This document shows positions 27,510 through 35,159 of a DNA stretch of 40,356 nt, piece after piece. The position numbers and the translations under genes are program-made. Every line of letters starts with the position of its first letter. Position 1 is the first letter of the stretch. The stretch is from positions 1 to 40,356 of the forward strand of contig CAINUX010000256.1 in NCBI GenBank assembly GCA_903853895.1, read 5' to 3'. Origin of the DNA: an uncultured beta proteobacterium (GTDB lineage Bacteria > Pseudomonadota > Gammaproteobacteria > Burkholderiales > Burkholderiaceae_C). Below the pieces are notes generated by a model, which searched no databases, had not been told where the DNA came from, and worked only from the letters and a program-made list of their open reading frames with translations.

Positions 27510-28799
27510 TCATCCATCATGAAAACGGATGGCATTGCGACCTGCCTCTTTGGCCTGGTACATAGCCAGATCAGCCCAGCGGAGTATGTCGTCAGGTTTG
27601 GCTTCGTAGTCCACAAACAGCGATACACCAATGCTCGCCGTGCAATGGTGCTCAACCGTGGCTTTCATGTCTCCGCCGGGTTGGATCGCGAGCACATACG
27701 GTTTCGAAATGGCAGCACAGATCTTTTCGGCAATGGCCTGCGTGAGTGACGCCGATTCGGCCTTGTCGGTGCTCAATGCGCTCAGTATCACGACGAATTC
27801 ATCCCCTCCGATACGGGCTACGGTGTCCTCCTCACGCATCAAACGCTTGAGACGCCCCGCCACTTCGACCAACAGCAAATCACCCACTGCATGCCCGTGA
27901 AGGTCATTGATAGGTTTGAAATTGTCCAAATCCAAAAAAATGACGGCGTTGTAGCAACCACTGCGTTTGCTAGCCGCCAGGGTCTGGCGCAAACGATCGG
28001 CCAGCAGGCGGCGGTTCGGAAGTCCGGTCAGAACGTCGTTGAACGCCATGTCATGCACTTGCGCTTGCATGCGTTTGCGCTCCGTGATGTCGAATGAGAC
28101 TACCGCCACGTTCTTGATCTGGCCCATGCTGTCCCGGATGACGCCGCTGCGGGATTCCATTTCACGGATGCCTTCTTTGTCTGGCAACATAAACCGGTAT
28201 TCCAGGTGTTGCCCAATTCCGGTAGTGACAGTCGTATGGAAGGCTTGCACAACGCGGTCGCGATCATCGGGATGAATTTCCACGAAAGAGGAAGTCCCGG
28301 CAGTCTTGCCCTTGCCCAACAAACGCACGTAGGATGGACTGTTGTAGACCCGCACGCCGTCGAGGTCGAGCACCGCGACAAATCCGTCCAGGTTTTCAGT
28401 GATCAAACGGAAGAACTCGCTCTGTTCGCGCAGCGCTGCTTCGGTTTTTTTGCGATCGGTGATGTCCCGAAGAAAGCCAAACATTTCACCATCATTGACG
28501 TCCGAGTAGGCCGCAGATACGTCTGCGTTCCAAGGTGAGCCGTCCTTGCGCCTATGGATCGTTTCAAAACGGTAGGCGCCGAAGTTGACAATATGTTCTG
28601 TATTCGCTTTGACTTGTTCCGCACTTTCTCCCAATGCGGAGATATGCATGCCCAAAAGCTCTTCGCGGGTGTAACCCGAAAGGTCGCAGTAGGCCGCATT
28701 CACGTCAATCAAGAGACCCAACTTCGAAACGTGCAAGTAGCCATCGAGTGAAGTCTCGATAGCCTGCCGATGGTTTACCGGAATGCCGCCCGTGTTCAT
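27510..28799 (-). CDS. PAS-PAS-GGDEF diguanylate cyclase
   Basis: A 429-aa soluble sensor enzyme without transmembrane helices. PAS 1 covers about 15-120 (AAYCDLSGYTREELLGMHIS), ending with GFLRDITDRKKTE; PAS 2 about 125-245, ending SFDITERKRM. The GGDEF domain (about 250-429) has the intact active site ARIGGDEFVVIL at 331-335, with the inhibitory RxxD site REED at 322-325, five residues upstream. No EAL domain is present, so c-di-GMP synthesis with product inhibition is expected. ATG 28799 is chosen for its GGGGG ribosome site; ATG 28826 is in frame. Confidence 0.9.
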   Translation of the reverse strand: MNTGGIPVNHRQAIETSLDGYLHVSKLGLLIDVNAAYCDLSGYTREELLGMHISALGESAEQVKANTEHIVNFGAYRFETIHRRKDGSPWNADVSAAYSDVNDGEMFGFLRDITDRKKTEAALREQSEFFRLITENLDGFVAVLDLDGVRVYNSPSYVRLLGKGKTAGTSSFVEIHPDDRDRVVQAFHTTVTTGIGQHLEYRFMLPDKEGIREMESRSGVIRDSMGQIKNVAVVSFDITERKRMQAQVHDMAFNDVLTGLPNRRLLADRLRQTLAASKRSGCYNAVIFLDLDNFKPINDLHGHAVGDLLLVEVAGRLKRLMREEDTVARIGGDEFVVILSALSTDKAESASLTQAIAEKICAAISKPYVLAIQPGGDMKATVEHHCTASIGVSLFVDYEAKPDDILRWADLAMYQAKEAGRNAIRFHDG

Positions 28800-28856
28800 T
28801 CTGAATCCCCCCAGCGATTTATACACCTGATCGCACCGGCACGTTTGAAGTCGTCC

Positions 28857-29909
28857 TCAACCCACTCCACCCACCCCTTTCACCAACTCCCGTGTCAACA
28901 CCCCCGCCGGGACATCCCGGCACCCCGCGACATTCTGGCCTGCCCACAGGGGTGAAAAATCGCCACAGGCCAAACCTTCCGCCCTGGCGCGCATCGGCGC
29001 CACGGCCGAGGTGGCCAGTGGAAAGCGGGGAGCCAGGGCGCTGATGGGGCCCTGCTCGCGCAGGAGGCGGTTGACGATGCCCCGCGCTGGTCGGCCGGTG
29101 AAAAGGTTGGTCAACGCGGTGTGGCGGGCGGCATCGCTTTGCAGCGCGGCGCGGTGCACGGCGCTGGTCGTGGCTTCGGGGCACAGCAGGTAGGCGGTGC
29201 CGATCTGCACGCCCGCTGCGCCCAGAGCTAGTGCCGCGGCAACGCCCTGGGCGTCGGCAATGCCACCTGCGGCAATCACCGGAATGTGCAGCGCGCGTGC
29301 CAGCTGGGGCAGCAGGGCGAAAGTGCCCACCTGGGTGGTCAGGTCGTCCGACAAGAACATGCCCCGGTGGCCGCCCGCTTCCAGCCCCTGGGCAATGACG
29401 GCGTCCACACCGTGGGCCTGCAGCCACAGCGCCTCGTCCACCGTGGTGGCACTTGAGATCACCTTGGCGCCCCAGGCCTTCACCCGATCCACCAGGTCAG
29501 CCGATGGCAAGCCAAAGTGAAAGCTCACCACAGGTGGCGCAAATTCGGCCAGCACATCGGCCACCGCGGCGCTGAAGGGCAGGCGAGCCGGCACTGTGTC
29601 GATGCTGCCCGGGTCTATACCGAACTCGGCGTAGTAGGGCGCCAGCGCGGCGCGCCAGGCGGCCTCGCGCCCGGGGTCCAGCTCGGGCTGCGTGTGGCAG
29701 AAGAAATTGACGTTGTAGGGCCGCGTGGTTTGCGCGCGGATGGCAGTGAGTTCCTGGCGCAACGCGTCGGGCGAAAGCATGGCGCCGGGCAATGAGCCCA
29801 GACCACCAGCGTTGGACACGGCAATCGCCAGAGCGCTGCCCTGCACGCCGGCCATGGGCGCCTGGATGATCGGCAATTCCGTGCCCAGAAGGGTTTGCAG
29901 GTTCATCAT
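28857..29909 (-). CDS. Nitronate monooxygenase (2-nitropropane dioxygenase family)
   Basis: A 350-aa FMN-dependent TIM-barrel enzyme. It has the N-terminal PIIQAPMAGVQGSALAIAVS with NAGGLGSL, FNVNFF-like RPYNVNFFCHTQPE, VVSFHFGLP, the catalytic-His segment IAQGLEAGGHRG, and the FMN phosphate-binding IPVIAAGGIADAQGVAAALA with GAAGVQIGTAYLLCPEA. Class I enzymes detoxify propionate 3-nitronate; the substrate here is inferred from family only. Its start overlaps the GNAT stop (ATGA), so the two are co-translated. Confidence 0.88.
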   Translation of the reverse strand: MMNLQTLLGTELPIIQAPMAGVQGSALAIAVSNAGGLGSLPGAMLSPDALRQELTAIRAQTTRPYNVNFFCHTQPELDPGREAAWRAALAPYYAEFGIDPGSIDTVPARLPFSAAVADVLAEFAPPVVSFHFGLPSADLVDRVKAWGAKVISSATTVDEALWLQAHGVDAVIAQGLEAGGHRGMFLSDDLTTQVGTFALLPQLARALHIPVIAAGGIADAQGVAAALALGAAGVQIGTAYLLCPEATTSAVHRAALQSDAARHTALTNLFTGRPARGIVNRLLREQGPISALAPRFPLATSAVAPMRARAEGLACGDFSPLWAGQNVAGCRDVPAGVLTRELVKGVGGVG

Positions 29910-30463
29910 GGTGCGGGCCTTTGGTAGTCACTGCGCAGCAGACCGTATTGCAGCAGGTCATGGTACCGCCCCAGCCAGTAACCGGCCTCGCGTATGTGGC
30001 CCTCGTACTCAAACCCGAGGGCCTGCACACTCTTGAGGGACGCGGCGTTGTCCGGGTGCACCTGGGCTTCGACGCGGTTGAGGGCCATGTGGTCAAAGCC
30101 CCAGTCCAGCACGGACGTCAGCGCTTCATGCATATAGCCCTGGCCCCAGGATTGTTGCGCCAGCTCGTAGCCCAGCGTGCAGCAGCGCCAGCTCCGGTTC
30201 CACTTGAAGAGACCGCAGCTGCCGATCAGTGCATCGCTGTCATGCAACGCGATGCCCCAGCGCACGCCGGGGTTGGGCAACTTGCGCCAGGCGGCAAAGG
30301 TCTCGACCAGCTTTTCGGCTTGCCGCAGTTCCGTGAAGGGGTCGGTGCCAAACCAGCGCATGGCTTGCGCATCGCTGTGGATGGCCAGCAGCTGCGGTGC
30401 ATCGGCGGCGGTGATCTCGCGCAATTTCAGGCGTTGGGTTCGCAGGGTGGGGAAGTCGCTCAT
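29906..30463 (-). CDS. GNAT-family N-acetyltransferase (RimJ/RimL type)
   Basis: A 185-aa acetyltransferase. It begins TLRTQRLKLREITAADAPQL, typical of the RimJ/RimL subgroup, then WGIALHDSDALIGSCGLFKW, the acetyl-CoA site ELAQQSWGQGYMHEAL, and ALNRVEAQVHPDNAASLKSV with ALGFEYEGHIREAG. It may acetylate a protein N-terminus or a small amine; no specific substrate can be named. The start is ATG 30463. The open frame continues far upstream across nagZ, but that part is antisense and has no family match. Confidence 0.88.
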   Translation of the reverse strand: MSDFPTLRTQRLKLREITAADAPQLLAIHSDAQAMRWFGTDPFTELRQAEKLVETFAAWRKLPNPGVRWGIALHDSDALIGSCGLFKWNRSWRCCTLGYELAQQSWGQGYMHEALTSVLDWGFDHMALNRVEAQVHPDNAASLKSVQALGFEYEGHIREAGYWLGRYHDLLQYGLLRSDYQRPAP

Positions 30464-30550
30464 GAATGGGGGGGAAGGGTTGGGGGCATTGCGTTTGGTT
30501 CGGTCTGCGTAGTTTGCACCAAGTGGCTCCGCGCGCAAAGCTTGTGTGGC

Positions 30551-30604
30551 ATATTGGCCTCTAGCCCTCTTACAATATATACATACAGCTACCAAATTCA
30601 TAGC
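30551..30604. repeat. Dispersed repeat copy upstream of nagZ
   Basis: In reverse orientation: ATTGGCCTCTAGCCCTCTTA, an AT-rich centre, and a palindrome with arms GCTAC (30588-30592) and ATAGC (30600-30604). It lies between the divergent GNAT and nagZ genes, 25 bp before nagZ. Confidence 0.65.
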
Positions 30605-30628
30605 ATTGGTGGCCAACGGAGTACGCCC

Positions 30629-31735
30629 ATGACCTTCCACGCCCCCCTCATCATCGACATTGCCGGCCTGTCCCTGACCTCGGTCGACCGCCAGCGCCTG
30701 CTGCACCCACTGGTGGGCGGGCTGATCCTGTTTGCGCGCAACTGGAAAGACCGCGCGCAGCTCAGCGCCCTGTGCCGTGACATCAAAAAGGTCCGCGCTG
30801 ACCTGCTGATCTGCGTGGACCATGAAGGCGGCCACGTGCAGCGTTTCAAGACCGATGGTTTTACCCACCTGCCGCCCATGCGTGCGCTGGGCGAGATGTG
30901 GATGGCACCCACCAAGACAAATACCAAGGCCAACACGCACGCCGGGCCGCTGGACGCCACCAACGCAGCCACCGCCTGTGGCTACGTGCTGGGAGCCGAG
31001 CTGCGTGCCTGCGGCGTGGACCTGAGCTTTACGCCCGTGCTGGACCTGGACTACGGTGAGAGCTCTGTCATCGGCGATCGCTCCTTGGGTCGCGACCCGC
31101 GCGTCGTCAGCCTGCTGGCCAAGAGCCTGATGCACGGGCTGCTGCAAAGCGGCATGGCCAATTGCGGCAAGCATTTCCCCGGCCACGGTTTTGTCAAGGC
31201 CGATTCCCACACCGATATCCCCGTGGACAAGCGCAGCCTCAAGGCCATCCTGGCCGACGACGCCGCACCCTACCGCTGGCTCAACACGGTGACCACCAGC
31301 GTGATGCCGGCCCACGTCATCTACCCCAACGTGGATGCGCGCCCGGCGGGTTTCTCCAGCACCTGGTTGAACGACATCCTGCGTGGCCAACTGGGCTTTG
31401 GCGGAGCCATATTCAGCGACGATTTGTCCATGGCGGGTGCACGCCGGATTGACGGCAGGGCCGTCAGCTACACCCAGGCCGCGGTGGCGGCACTGACCGC
31501 CGGGTGCGACATGGTCTTGCTGTGCAACCAGTCCACCGCCGCAAGCGTTGGCGGTGGCAGTGCGGTGGACGAACTGGTTGCCGGGCTGACCGAAGCCCAG
31601 CTCAAGGGCCAGTGGCAGGCCAGTGATGCCAGCGAGGCGCGCCGGCGTGCGCTGCTGCCGGTCACGCCCGCGCTGGACTGGGACGCGCTGATGGTGCAGC
31701 CGGCCTATATGCAGGCGTTGGACTGGGTGGTCTGA
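30629..31735 (+). CDS. nagZ: Beta-N-acetylhexosaminidase (cell-wall recycling)
   Basis: A 368-aa GH3-family cytoplasmic glucosaminidase that cuts N-acetylglucosamine from anhydro-muropeptides. Motifs are LIIDIAGLSLTSVDR at the start, LLICVDHEGGHVQRF, the NagZ loop GKHFPGHGFVKADSHTDIP with the catalytic His/Asp dyad, and FSDDLSMAGAR containing the nucleophile Asp. ATG 30629 was chosen because earlier codons are antisense to the GNAT gene. The rhombosortase-like gene begins 14 bp after its stop, so the two probably share a transcript. Confidence 0.92.
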   Translation: MTFHAPLIIDIAGLSLTSVDRQRLLHPLVGGLILFARNWKDRAQLSALCRDIKKVRADLLICVDHEGGHVQRFKTDGFTHLPPMRALGEMWMAPTKTNTKANTHAGPLDATNAATACGYVLGAELRACGVDLSFTPVLDLDYGESSVIGDRSLGRDPRVVSLLAKSLMHGLLQSGMANCGKHFPGHGFVKADSHTDIPVDKRSLKAILADDAAPYRWLNTVTTSVMPAHVIYPNVDARPAGFSSTWLNDILRGQLGFGGAIFSDDLSMAGARRIDGRAVSYTQAAVAALTAGCDMVLLCNQSTAASVGGGSAVDELVAGLTEAQLKGQWQASDASEARRRALLPVTPALDWDALMVQPAYMQALDWVV

Positions 31736-31749
31736 GGCCGGGAGCTGAC

Positions 31750-32286
31750 GTGGTTTGGCAGTTTGACCGCGTGGCGTATGACGGCGGCGCCTGGTGGCAG
31801 GTGCTGACCGCGCAGTGGGTGCATTTTGGCTGGATGCACGCCGCAGTGAACTTGGTCGGCGCAGGGGTCCTGATGTTGGCGTTTCGAGGTCTGGTGCAAG
31901 GGCAGGTGCAATGGGCCGCGCTACTCGGCGGTTATGTGGGGGTGGCGGTGGTTCTGGTGCTGGACACCAGCTGTGCCTACTATGCGGGCGCGTCCGGCGC
32001 CTTGCATGGATTGTTGGCGGGCAGCGCGCTGGGCTTGTTGCTCGGCGTACCGCAACACCTTGCCGCGTCGCGCGCACGGTCCCGTAGCGTGGGAGTTCTG
32101 TTGTTGATCGGGCTGGCGGTCAAACTGGCGCAGCAGCGTTGGAATGGCGACCCGTCGGAGCGGGGCTGGCTGGGCATCGCCACGTATTTCCCGGCCCACG
32201 AAGCCGGTGCGGTGGGCGGGCTGCTCTCAGTCCTGCTGGTCCACACGTTTTTGCGCGGGCGCCTGGCGCAACCAGGTAGTCGCTAG
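31750..32286 (+). CDS. rrtA: Rhombosortase-like rhomboid intramembrane protease
   Basis: A 178-aa polytopic rhomboid-family protein. N-terminal YDGGAWWQVLTAQWVHFGWM leads to the HAAVN segment (His30, Asn34). The nucleophile motif is YYAGASGALHGLLAGSALG with Ser82, and the catalytic His150 is in YFPAHEAGAVGGLL. The short rhomboid core and the H-E-x-G-A-x-x-G helix fit rhombosortases, which cut proteins at a glycine-rich C-terminal signal. The GTG at 31750 is the only usable start I find, and it leaves no hydrophobic helix before the WxxLT loop, so a first helix may be missing. The 3' end overlaps the S8 protease gene by 60 bp. Confidence 0.8.
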   Translation: MVWQFDRVAYDGGAWWQVLTAQWVHFGWMHAAVNLVGAGVLMLAFRGLVQGQVQWAALLGGYVGVAVVLVLDTSCAYYAGASGALHGLLAGSALGLLLGVPQHLAASRARSRSVGVLLLIGLAVKLAQQRWNGDPSERGWLGIATYFPAHEAGAVGGLLSVLLVHTFLRGRLAQPGSR

Positions 32287-34158
32287 CAGCAGGAATAAGC
32301 CGGCCATCACATCGATCCAGTGCAGGGAGCCACCACCGCCACCAGCGCTGGCCACCGGGGTTACGGGAGTGACAGGCACCACGGGCTCCGCGGGTATGGC
32401 CGTCGTCACCGAAATTTTGACGGACAGACTGGCACCCAGCACCGCACCGTCAGTGGGTTGGATCACAAAGGTGTAGTCCCCAGCCGGTTGCGCCTTGCTC
32501 CAGGTGAAGACACCGGTGACGGCGTTGAACGTCGCACCAGCGGGCAAGCCGCTGCCTAAAAATGCAACTTCGTCGCCCTCCGCATCCGTGGCAGACGCGG
32601 TGAACTGCAGCGTGCCGCCCGGCAGCACATACTGGGTGGGTAGCGTGTTCATCAGCGGCGTCGCGTTGGCGACTCCCTGGGACTGCAGCAGGGTGTGCAC
32701 GGCCTTGAAGGCATCCAACAATCCGGCACCGCAGTCGCTACGGCTCGCGCAATAGGTTCCGGCGGCGTAGGAGCGTGCAGAATTCACCAGATGGGTCTGC
32801 ACTTCTGCGGGTGTCATACCGGGTTTGATCTGCATCAGCAGTGCGGCGACACCGGCCACGTGGGGCGCGGAAAAGCTGGTTCCGGTGTGCGTGCCATAGC
32901 TGTCCGATGATGGCACCGTGGTGCCGGTGTTTTTGGTGGTGTAAATGCTGTTGCCGGGTGCACTGATGGTGGTGCCGGGGCCGACGTTGGTGTAGTCGCT
33001 GGCGGCACCCGTTGACGTGTGTGCAGCCACTGCAATCACGCCCATACAGTTGGCGGGTTGGGTGATGGTGGTCTTGGAGTATTCGTTGCCGGTTGATACG
33101 ACGATGGCACTCCCCGCAGTGCGCGCTGCGCTGATGGCTGCCTGGTAGGTCAGGGAGCAGGTTCCGCTGCGCCCAAAGCTCATGTTGATGACCTTGGCCG
33201 GATGGGGGTTGTCGGGTACACCCGGCACGCTGAGCCCGGCGGCCCATTGCAGGGCGGCGGCGGTGTCGGATGTGTAACCACCACAGACGCCCAGCACCCG
33301 CACCGGCAGTATCCGGGCCCGGTAGGCCACGCCGATGATGCCGCTGCCGTTGTTGCCGACGGCTCCAATGATGCCTGCCACCTTGGTGCCGTGCCACGAC
33401 GAATTCTCGACATCGCACAGGCTGGCCAGGGTGTTCCAGTCGCCGGGGTCCAGTGCATCGGCATCGCGCGCGTTGCCATCGTTGGCCGTGGTGAAATCGT
33501 TGATGCCGTCCTGGCTGATGAAGTCGTAGCCTCCGACGATATTGGCCGCCAGATCGGCATGCGGGCGGTAGCCGGTGTCCAGCACGGCAACCGTCACGCC
33601 GGCACCGCTGACCGGCACGTCCGCGGCCATGCGACCCCAGGCATTGGGCAGGTTGGCGCCGCCCGCCTCGACGAAGGGCGACTTCAGGTTACCTTGTTGT
33701 GATGTATAGAAGCTGTCGTTGGGCACAAAGTGGGGAAACACGCGTTCGTCGACCTCGGCATATTCCACGCGGGGGTCCAGCGCCACGGTTTGTGCCAGAG
33801 CCTTCAGCTCGGCGTGGCCCATGGCTGCACTGGTCTGCGCCACGTGGGTGTGCTGCGAGACGGATTTCAGGTAGCTCAGCGTGCTGGGAGTGGCTCTGCC
33901 GGCCATGGCGACGGAGCGGTTCAGCGCCTGAACGCGCTCTTGGGCCGAGGTGGCGCTTTGCGCAGTGGTTTTGCTAGTGCCGTCGTCCCTGAATTTGACA
34001 ATCAGGCGGTTCATCCGCGGCTGTGCGTCCCAGAGCTGTTGCGCACTGGCGCGCGGCTTCACGGTTGCTTCGGTGCTGCTTTGGGCCAGAGCGTGTAGCG
34101 AAATGCTGCCCAACACAGCTACACAGGCCACGGCTGCAATGAAACGGTTTTCAGACAT
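32227..34158 (-). CDS. Subtilisin-like S8 protease with GlyGly-CTERM-type sorting tail
   Basis: A 643-aa secreted protease. Order: signal peptide 1-25 (cut after SLHALA); I9-like propeptide about 50-140 (MNRLIVKFRDDG to RVEYAEVDER); catalytic domain with Asp194 (VTVAVLDTGYRPH), His256 (NSSWHGTKVAGI), Asn358 (VSTGNEY) and Ser428 (HTGTSFSAPHVAG); an Ig-like putative domain about 505-585; a Pro/Val/Thr linker; and the tail Gly606-Gly610, S-L-H-W-I-D-V-M, a hydrophobic helix to about 630 and Arg631. The tail has the Gly-rich/helix/basic form of rhombosortase substrates. GGGAG precedes ATG 34158. It is last in a three-gene unit. Confidence 0.92.
   Translation of the reverse strand: MSENRFIAAVACVAVLGSISLHALAQSSTEATVKPRASAQQLWDAQPRMNRLIVKFRDDGTSKTTAQSATSAQERVQALNRSVAMAGRATPSTLSYLKSVSQHTHVAQTSAAMGHAELKALAQTVALDPRVEYAEVDERVFPHFVPNDSFYTSQQGNLKSPFVEAGGANLPNAWGRMAADVPVSGAGVTVAVLDTGYRPHADLAANIVGGYDFISQDGINDFTTANDGNARDADALDPGDWNTLASLCDVENSSWHGTKVAGIIGAVGNNGSGIIGVAYRARILPVRVLGVCGGYTSDTAAALQWAAGLSVPGVPDNPHPAKVINMSFGRSGTCSLTYQAAISAARTAGSAIVVSTGNEYSKTTITQPANCMGVIAVAAHTSTGAASDYTNVGPGTTISAPGNSIYTTKNTGTTVPSSDSYGTHTGTSFSAPHVAGVAALLMQIKPGMTPAEVQTHLVNSARSYAAGTYCASRSDCGAGLLDAFKAVHTLLQSQGVANATPLMNTLPTQYVLPGGTLQFTASATDAEGDEVAFLGSGLPAGATFNAVTGVFTWSKAQPAGDYTFVIQPTDGAVLGASLSVKISVTTAIPAEPVVPVTPVTPVASAGGGGGSLHWIDVMAGLFLLLATTWLRQAPAQKRVDQQD
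32268..32343 (-). other. Coding segment of the C-terminal sorting signal
   Basis: This encodes residues 606-631: five Gly, then Ser-Leu-His-Trp-Ile-Asp-Val-Met, the hydrophobic AGLFLLLATTWL and Arg. The following 12 residues are polar and unusual for such tails, which normally stop after a few basic residues; they come from the stretch that overlaps the rhombosortase gene. Confidence 0.7.
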
Positions 34159-34173
34159 CAGAGGCTCCCTGCG

Positions 34174-34548
34174 TTAGCGGGCTTTGTCGTCGAGCTCGAC
34201 ACGGGCGACCAAGGGCAATGCGCCCAGCCTCTGCAGGGCAGCGGTCGGCGCCTGGTCTGCCGGCAGCTGCACGCCGTAGACGTGGGTGTCAGGTGAGACT
34301 GCGGTCAGGTAGCGCACGGGAGCCTGAACTTGTTGCTGCAGCGCTTTGAGAAACGCATCGTCGCTGAAGGCGCCGGGCTGTTTGAACTGCACGATGACGC
34401 GTACCGTGACCAGACCAGTCATTGCCCCGCCCTGCAGGAGATTGGGCGGAGGCAATGGGTCAGGGTTTGGATACCCGGGGGTTTGGGCACATGCCACCAG
34501 GCCGACTACGGAGACGCCTACAACCACCAGAAATTTACGATTCGTCAC
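34174..34548 (-). CDS. Lipoprotein resembling a subtilisin propeptide (I9-like)
   Basis: A 124-aa predicted lipoprotein: signal VVVGVSVVGLVACAQTP with a lipobox ending in Cys, then a Pro-rich spacer. The soluble part (RVIVQFKQPG ... VRYLTAVSPDTHVYGVQL ... LVARVELDD) lines up with the propeptide of the adjacent S8 protease (RLIVKFRDDG ... LSYLKSVSQHTHVAQTS ... RVEYAEVDE). In YLTAVSPDTHV versus YLKSVSQHTHV, 7 of 11 residues agree. I infer a free-standing I9-type inhibitor or folding helper. GTG 34548 has GAGAGA upstream; a TTG at 34563 is also possible. It ends 15 bp before the protease start. Confidence 0.7.
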   Translation of the reverse strand: MTNRKFLVVVGVSVVGLVACAQTPGYPNPDPLPPPNLLQGGAMTGLVTVRVIVQFKQPGAFSDDAFLKALQQQVQAPVRYLTAVSPDTHVYGVQLPADQAPTAALQRLGALPLVARVELDDKAR

Positions 34549-34563
34549 AAAAACGTCTCTCAA

Positions 34564-34791
34564 TCACGGCGCGCGGTGCAAGCGCGAGCCTTTGAGTGCC
34601 GCAATCTGGTCCTGCGTGGCGCTGTCGACCACGGGGTGGCGCTTGAGCAGACCGGCATTTTCCAGCATGGTGCGCAGCTGCTCTACATCCTTTACTGAGG
34701 GAGCCACCTTGATCTGCGCCAGTGCAGCCTGCGTGTTGCCGCCCTGGATCAGCGCAGCGACCTTGGTCGCCCAAATTGCGGGACGGGACAT
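34564..34791 (-). CDS. Small unknown protein, first gene of the S8 protease unit
   Basis: A 75-aa protein that I do not recognise. It is mostly helix-forming and alanine-rich (SRPAIWATKVAALIQGGNTQ, AALAQIKVAPSVKDVEQLRT), with no signal peptide, membrane helix or Cys. ATG 34791 follows GAGG at 8-bp spacing; the longer open frame to 34905 starts in a non-coding stretch. It ends 15 bp before the lipoprotein start, the same distance as the next junction, which suggests one operon of three genes. Whether it works with the protease is unknown. Confidence 0.6.
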   Translation of the reverse strand: MSRPAIWATKVAALIQGGNTQAALAQIKVAPSVKDVEQLRTMLENAGLLKRHPVVDSATQDQIAALKGSRLHRAP

Positions 34792-34861
34792 GGTGAATAC
34801 CTCACTGGACAAATGCGTGTAGCCATTGTGGCACATAGCCCTCACGGATGTGCCTTGTGAA

Positions 34862-34878
34862 GCTATCAAAAGCATAGC
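34862..34878. repeat. Partial dispersed repeat (palindrome module only)
   Basis: Arms GCTAT (34862-34866) and ATAGC (34874-34878) with a 7-nt centre. The second module is absent. It lies in the divergent gap between the small unknown gene and the DUF3820 gene. Confidence 0.5.
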
Positions 34879-34946
34879 AAAATAACGCTGCCGGGTCGTC
34901 CGCATCGCGGTGAAATGTGGAGGCCATCTGGAGCTATGCTTGGACC

Positions 34947-35159
34947 ATGCAAGCTGAGGATCTACAACTGCTGGTGACCCGGGTCATGCCGTTTGGCAAG
35001 TATGAGGGGCGCGTGATCGCCGATTTGCCAGGCAACTATCTGACCTGGTTCGCCCGCACCGGCTTTCCCAAGGGCGAAATCGGTCGCCTGCTGGCGCTGA
35101 TGCACGAAATTGACCACAACGGCCTGAGTGACCTGCTCAGGCCGCTGCGGCCCCGTTAA
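34947..35159 (+). CDS. DUF3820 family small protein
   Basis: A 70-aa protein with the family core MPFGKYEGRVIADLPGNYL, then TWFARTGFPKGEIGRLLALM. DUF3820 proteins are small, widespread and of uncertain function; the PFGKYKG-like loop also occurs in exonuclease-associated domains, so nucleic acid binding is possible. ATG 34947 begins the conserved part. Its end overlaps the end of the convergent metallopeptidase gene by 4 bp. Confidence 0.82.
   Translation: MQAEDLQLLVTRVMPFGKYEGRVIADLPGNYLTWFARTGFPKGEIGRLLALMHEIDHNGLSDLLRPLRPR

Noticed and set aside
30464..32077. Upstream extension of the GNAT open frame to over 700 codons
   Set aside because: The extra part is antisense to nagZ and the rhombosortase; family homology starts only at the ATG at 30463.
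34862..34878. Operator for a regulator of the S8 protease unit
   Set aside because: The palindrome matches the dispersed repeat's first module, so a repeat remnant is the simpler reading.
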